The notes beneath the pieces were generated by a model, which saw only the letters and a list, made by a program, of their open reading frames with translations, was not told the origin of the DNA and made no database searches. Made by a program: the position numbers and the translations under genes. A stretch of 64,000 nt of DNA from Hymenobacter sp. BRD128 (GTDB lineage: Bacteria > Bacteroidota > Bacteroidia > Cytophagales > Hymenobacteraceae), in contig NZ_CP053908.1 of assembly GCF_013256625.1 (NCBI RefSeq), positions 4,278,001-4,342,000 of the forward strand, read 5' to 3'. Each line of letters starts with the position of its first letter. Positions within the stretch are counted from its first letter, which is position 1. Of this stretch, positions 61,784 through 64,000 are shown one piece after another.

Positions 61784-62209
61784 CTAGCGACCCTTGTGCG
61801 CTACTGGCCCCATGCGCAGCACTTTGATTTTTACGGGCACTACGCCGGCGTCGATGAGGTCGAGCTTGCGGGCGGCGCGCTTCGATACGTCCACGATGCG
61901 GCCTTTGGCGTGGGGGCCGCGGTCATTTACGACCACGGTTACCGAGTGGCCGTTACGGGTATTGGTTACTTTTATTTTGGTGCCGAAAGGCAGGGTGTTG
62001 TGGGCCGCCGTGAGCCGGCCGGGCCGATAGATTTCGCCGCTGGTCGTGGCCCGGCCGTTGAACTTATCGGCATAGTACGAGCCCTGCCCCGACTCAGTGA
62101 ACGCTGATTTGCTGGTTCCGCAGGAAGCTAATCCGATTGCGAATAAGCTGACAAAGAATGAGCTGCGCAAGCTGCTAGTTGGGGCTTTGTGCATAATTAT
62201 GAAATTCAT
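61784..62209 (-). CDS. RlpA-family lipoprotein (septal peptidoglycan enzyme-like)
   Basis: 141 residues from ATG 62209, chosen for the purine-rich GAAGGAAAA just upstream; ATG 62194 is possible. The lipoprotein signal ends in IGLASC. A double-psi beta-barrel follows: GSYYADKFNGRATTSGEIYRPGRLTAAHNTLPFGTKIKVTNTRNGHSVTVVVNDRGPHAKGRIVDVSKRAARKLDLIDAGVVPVKIKVL, with the catalytic-Asp motif VNDRGP. RlpA cuts denuded peptidoglycan strands at the septum in some bacteria; there is no SPOR domain here, as in short family members. Confidence 0.9.
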   Translation of the reverse strand: MNFIIMHKAPTSSLRSSFFVSLFAIGLASCGTSKSAFTESGQGSYYADKFNGRATTSGEIYRPGRLTAAHNTLPFGTKIKVTNTRNGHSVTVVVNDRGPHAKGRIVDVSKRAARKLDLIDAGVVPVKIKVLRMGPVAHKGR

Positions 62210-62292
62210 TTTTCCTTCACGCGGGGTATCGAAATAAAAGCTCATCTTTCGGCCGAAATTCATTTTTTCTCAATTCCCCCCTCACACTACCC

Positions 62293-62508
62293 ATGAAAAA
62301 TACCTTGAAACTCGCCGCTGGCCTTGCTCTGTCGGGTCTGTTCTTCACTGCCCACGCCCAAACTACTCCTATGAAAGAGGGTAGCAAAATGGAAGAGAAG
62401 AAGGAAGGCAAAATGGAAGAGAAAAAAGAAGAGAAGATGCACGGCAAAATGCACGGCAAAATGCACAAAGGCAAGATGGCCGGCGAAAAGATGAAGGCCA
62501 AAATGTAG
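62293..62508 (+). CDS. Small exported Lys/Met/Glu-rich low-complexity protein
   Basis: 71 residues with a signal peptide (MKNTLKLAAGLALSGLFFTAHAQ). The mature part is made of repeats MEEKKEGK and MHGK (for example MHGKMHGKMHKGKM), giving high Met, His, Lys and Glu content. It might bind metal ions, as Met/His-rich secreted peptides do; there is no direct evidence. It is divergent from the RlpA gene and stops 9 bases before the GH25 gene's stop. Confidence 0.65.
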   Translation: MKNTLKLAAGLALSGLFFTAHAQTTPMKEGSKMEEKKEGKMEEKKEEKMHGKMHGKMHKGKMAGEKMKAKM

Positions 62509-62516
62509 GGCTGCGG

Positions 62517-63449
62517 TTAGCGCCGCACCAGTTCGGCCGCCCGGTTCAGCAGCTTGCGAAAGCTGCCGGGCCGGGCGGCCTTTTTTGGCACTGCGGCGGG
62601 CGGCGGGCTCGCCAGCGGCGGCACGGGCGCCACCCGCAGCGCCTGCAAGGCCGCGTAGCTGCCTTGAAACACATTAAAATCGACGGTGCCCCGAATGCCG
62701 GGCACGTAGGCCTCGTCGGAATGCTGCCAGATAATCCAGCGCTCGGCGGGCAGGGCGGGGCGCTCGACCTCGTAGTGGGCTAGCCACAGCGGGTAGTCGT
62801 CGAAGTGCCCGGCCAGGTAATGGCGGTAGAAGGTATAGTTGGAGTACAGGATGGGCCGCACGTGGTAGTGTGCCTCCACGGCCTCCAGCCACTGGCGGAT
62901 TTCGCGCCGCAGTTCGGCCACGTCGTGAAAGCGCGGCGCCTCTACGTCGAGCACCGGCGGCAGGTCGCCGGGCCGGATGGGCACCGTCTGGATAAACAGG
63001 CTAGCCTGTTCGCTGCCGTCGCGGTTGGGCTGAAAATAATGATAAGCGCCGCTCAGGATGCCGGCCGCCCGCGCCTCGCGCCAGTTGCGCTGGAAGCGCG
63101 CATCGCGCAGGGTAGCCCCTTCGCTAGCCTTGATAAAGGCAAACCGCACGTGCTGCCGCGCCACCTCGGGCCAGTCGATGCGGCCCTGGTAGGCCGATAC
63201 GTCGATGCCGTGCACCGAGTAGCCGGCCAGCAGCGGCGTGCTTTCGCGGCCCGTGAGGTAGCGCGTGGTGAGCGTGGCCCAGGTGCGCCGGGCATAGCGA
63301 TTGAGCTGGCGCTGGTGGCGCAGGTAGTAGGTGCCGCCCAGCAGCCCCAGCAGCAGCCCGGCCAGTACCCAGCGCCGCCAGCGCCCGCGCGGGGTTGGCG
63401 GCGGCGCGGTAGCCGGAGCAGCAGACAGAGGCGAAGCAGGCATGGGCAT
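62517..63449 (-). CDS. Glycoside hydrolase family 25 lysozyme, membrane-anchored
   Basis: 310 residues from ATG 63449; TTG 63458 is a longer alternative, but a -7 box lies at 63461-63468. An N-terminal Pro-rich region and one transmembrane helix (WVLAGLLLGLLGGTYYL) are followed by the GH25 fold: GIDVSAYQGRIDWPEVARQHVRFAFIKASEGAT, PPVLDVEAPRFHD (with the catalytic Asp and Glu), RPILYSNYTFYRHYLA and WIIWQHSDEAYVPGIRGTVDFNVF. It cleaves the glycan strands of peptidoglycan. The C-terminal ~45 residues are Pro/Lys/Arg-rich. Confidence 0.93.
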   Translation of the reverse strand: MPMPASPLSAAPATAPPPTPRGRWRRWVLAGLLLGLLGGTYYLRHQRQLNRYARRTWATLTTRYLTGRESTPLLAGYSVHGIDVSAYQGRIDWPEVARQHVRFAFIKASEGATLRDARFQRNWREARAAGILSGAYHYFQPNRDGSEQASLFIQTVPIRPGDLPPVLDVEAPRFHDVAELRREIRQWLEAVEAHYHVRPILYSNYTFYRHYLAGHFDDYPLWLAHYEVERPALPAERWIIWQHSDEAYVPGIRGTVDFNVFQGSYAALQALRVAPVPPLASPPPAAVPKKAARPGSFRKLLNRAAELVRR

Positions 63450-63460
63450 GGGCAGCAAGC

Positions 63461-63468
63461 CAAAAATA
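63461..63468 (-). promoter_or_regulatory. -7 promoter element next to the GH25 gene
   Basis: Minus-strand TATTTTTG matches TAnnTTTG; it lies 11 bases before the ATG at 63449. It argues against the TTG start at 63458. Confidence 0.45.
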
Positions 63469-63564
63469 ACGCACGGCCCGCCGCCCGGCGTATGCCGGCC
63501 GGGGCCGTAGCTTGCACTGATAAAGCCGCTAGGCTTAGTGCTGGTTCATTTTCTGCTATTGCTT

Positions 63565-63825
63565 ATGCCCGATGCTCGTGATGCTAACGGTCACTTAATC
63601 CGCGAATTACACGGCGTTACGCTGGCTTCTATCCTGGAATATCTGGTGGCGCACTACGGTTTTGCGGGCCTCGATGCGCGCCTCAAGCTCAATTGTTTTG
63701 CCGTCAACCCGAGTGTGAAATCGAGCCTTACCTTCCTGCGGCGCACGTCCTGGGCGCGGGCCAAAGTCGAAGACCTGTACGTGTGCCTGCGCACGGCCGA
63801 GGTGCTGGGCCGGCCCTTGCCTTAG
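63565..63825 (+). CDS. VF530 family protein (DUF2132)
   Basis: 86 residues from ATG 63565; a GTG at 63538 would extend it. It has the family text LHGVTLASILEYLVAHYGFAGLDARLKLNCFAVNPSVKSSLTFLRRTSWARAKVEDLYV, matching VF530 proteins, which are small DNA-binding-like helical proteins of unknown role. Cytoplasmic. It is followed 27 bases later by another gene on the same strand. Confidence 0.9.
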   Translation: MPDARDANGHLIRELHGVTLASILEYLVAHYGFAGLDARLKLNCFAVNPSVKSSLTFLRRTSWARAKVEDLYVCLRTAEVLGRPLP

Positions 63826-63852
63826 CCGCATCGTCTTGTCTTCTCTGCACCC

Positions 63853-64000
63853 ATGGCCGACTTACGCGAAAAATCGGGGCCGCTAGCCCTGCTAGTGGGG
63901 CTGGCCGGCTTTATAGCTTTTGAGGTCGGCGCCTTCTACCTGCTCAGCTTTGCCACGGCGGGCCTGGGCGAAACCAATCAGTACCAGGCCCATAATACCA
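63853..64000 (+). CDS. Membrane protein, partial at the window end
   Basis: The frame from ATG 63853 is open to the end of the window (49 codons seen). It starts MADLREKSGPLALLVGLAGFIAFEVGAFYLLSFATAGLGETNQYQAHNT, with one long hydrophobic segment. No family can be assigned from this part. It follows the VF530 gene closely. Confidence 0.5.
   Translation, partial: MADLREKSGPLALLVGLAGFIAFEVGAFYLLSFATAGLGETNQYQAHNT

Overview
The window is chromosomal DNA, about 60% GC, from a Bacteroidota bacterium that most resembles Hymenobacter or another Hymenobacteraceae member. The reasons are the promoter style (a -7 box TAnnTTTG, often with a TTG about 19-20 bases upstream), many LxxC lipoproteins, a surface protein with a lamin-tail and secretion-type C-terminus, a B12 uptake pair of the BtuB/BtuG type, DUF4783- and DUF6799-like proteins, and the rRNA sequences. 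There is no phage, plasmid, CRISPR array or transposase. The genus call is inference and rests on the 16S gene at 34267-35782.

Layout. 1-13 kb: a partial membrane desaturase, a sugar-dehydrogenase/cytochrome c pair, surface and lipoprotein genes, a DUF1800/DUF1501 export pair, a retropepsin-like protease and a large lamin-tail protein. 13-20 kb: asd, a helical-barrel-like protein, a copper-type locus (His/Met-rich outer-membrane protein, 16-cysteine helical-bundle protein, HMA-AraC regulator) and a small EF-hand-like lipoprotein. 20-23 kb: a B12 uptake operon (btuB, btuG-like) behind a cobalamin riboswitch. 23-33 kb: an alkyladenine glycosylase, a CDF exporter and an Nramp importer facing away from each other across a DtxR/MntR-like double operator, a B12-binding radical SAM protein that carries a palindromic repeat inside its reading frame, a frameshifted lipoprotein, a GNAT enzyme, tRNA-Gly(CCC), a HipA-like kinase/DUF3037 pair and an ABC ATPase. 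33.7-39.2 kb: a full rrn operon (16S-23S-5S) with three tandem promoters, two boxA-like sites and no tRNA in the spacer. 39.5-43 kb: tyrosine/homogentisate catabolism (hppD-hmgA) with a divergent LysR gene. 43-50 kb: an FAD oxidoreductase, a DUF3365-like lipoprotein, then thrA-thrB-thrC. 50-64 kb: prfA, gpmI, nadC, a ZIP transporter, cbpA-cbpM, an RlpA-like protein, a GH25 lysozyme and several small secreted or hypothetical proteins.

How it works together. Aspartate-family synthesis is covered by thrA, asd, thrB and thrC. Metal handling recurs (copper locus, Nramp/CDF, ZIP). B12 appears both as riboswitch-controlled uptake and as the probable cofactor of a radical SAM enzyme. Palindromic intergenic repeats (two GTCAT-based families plus degenerate copies) lie between operon genes and, once, inside a coding sequence. 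The hexamer GCTAGC is several-fold more frequent than base composition predicts.
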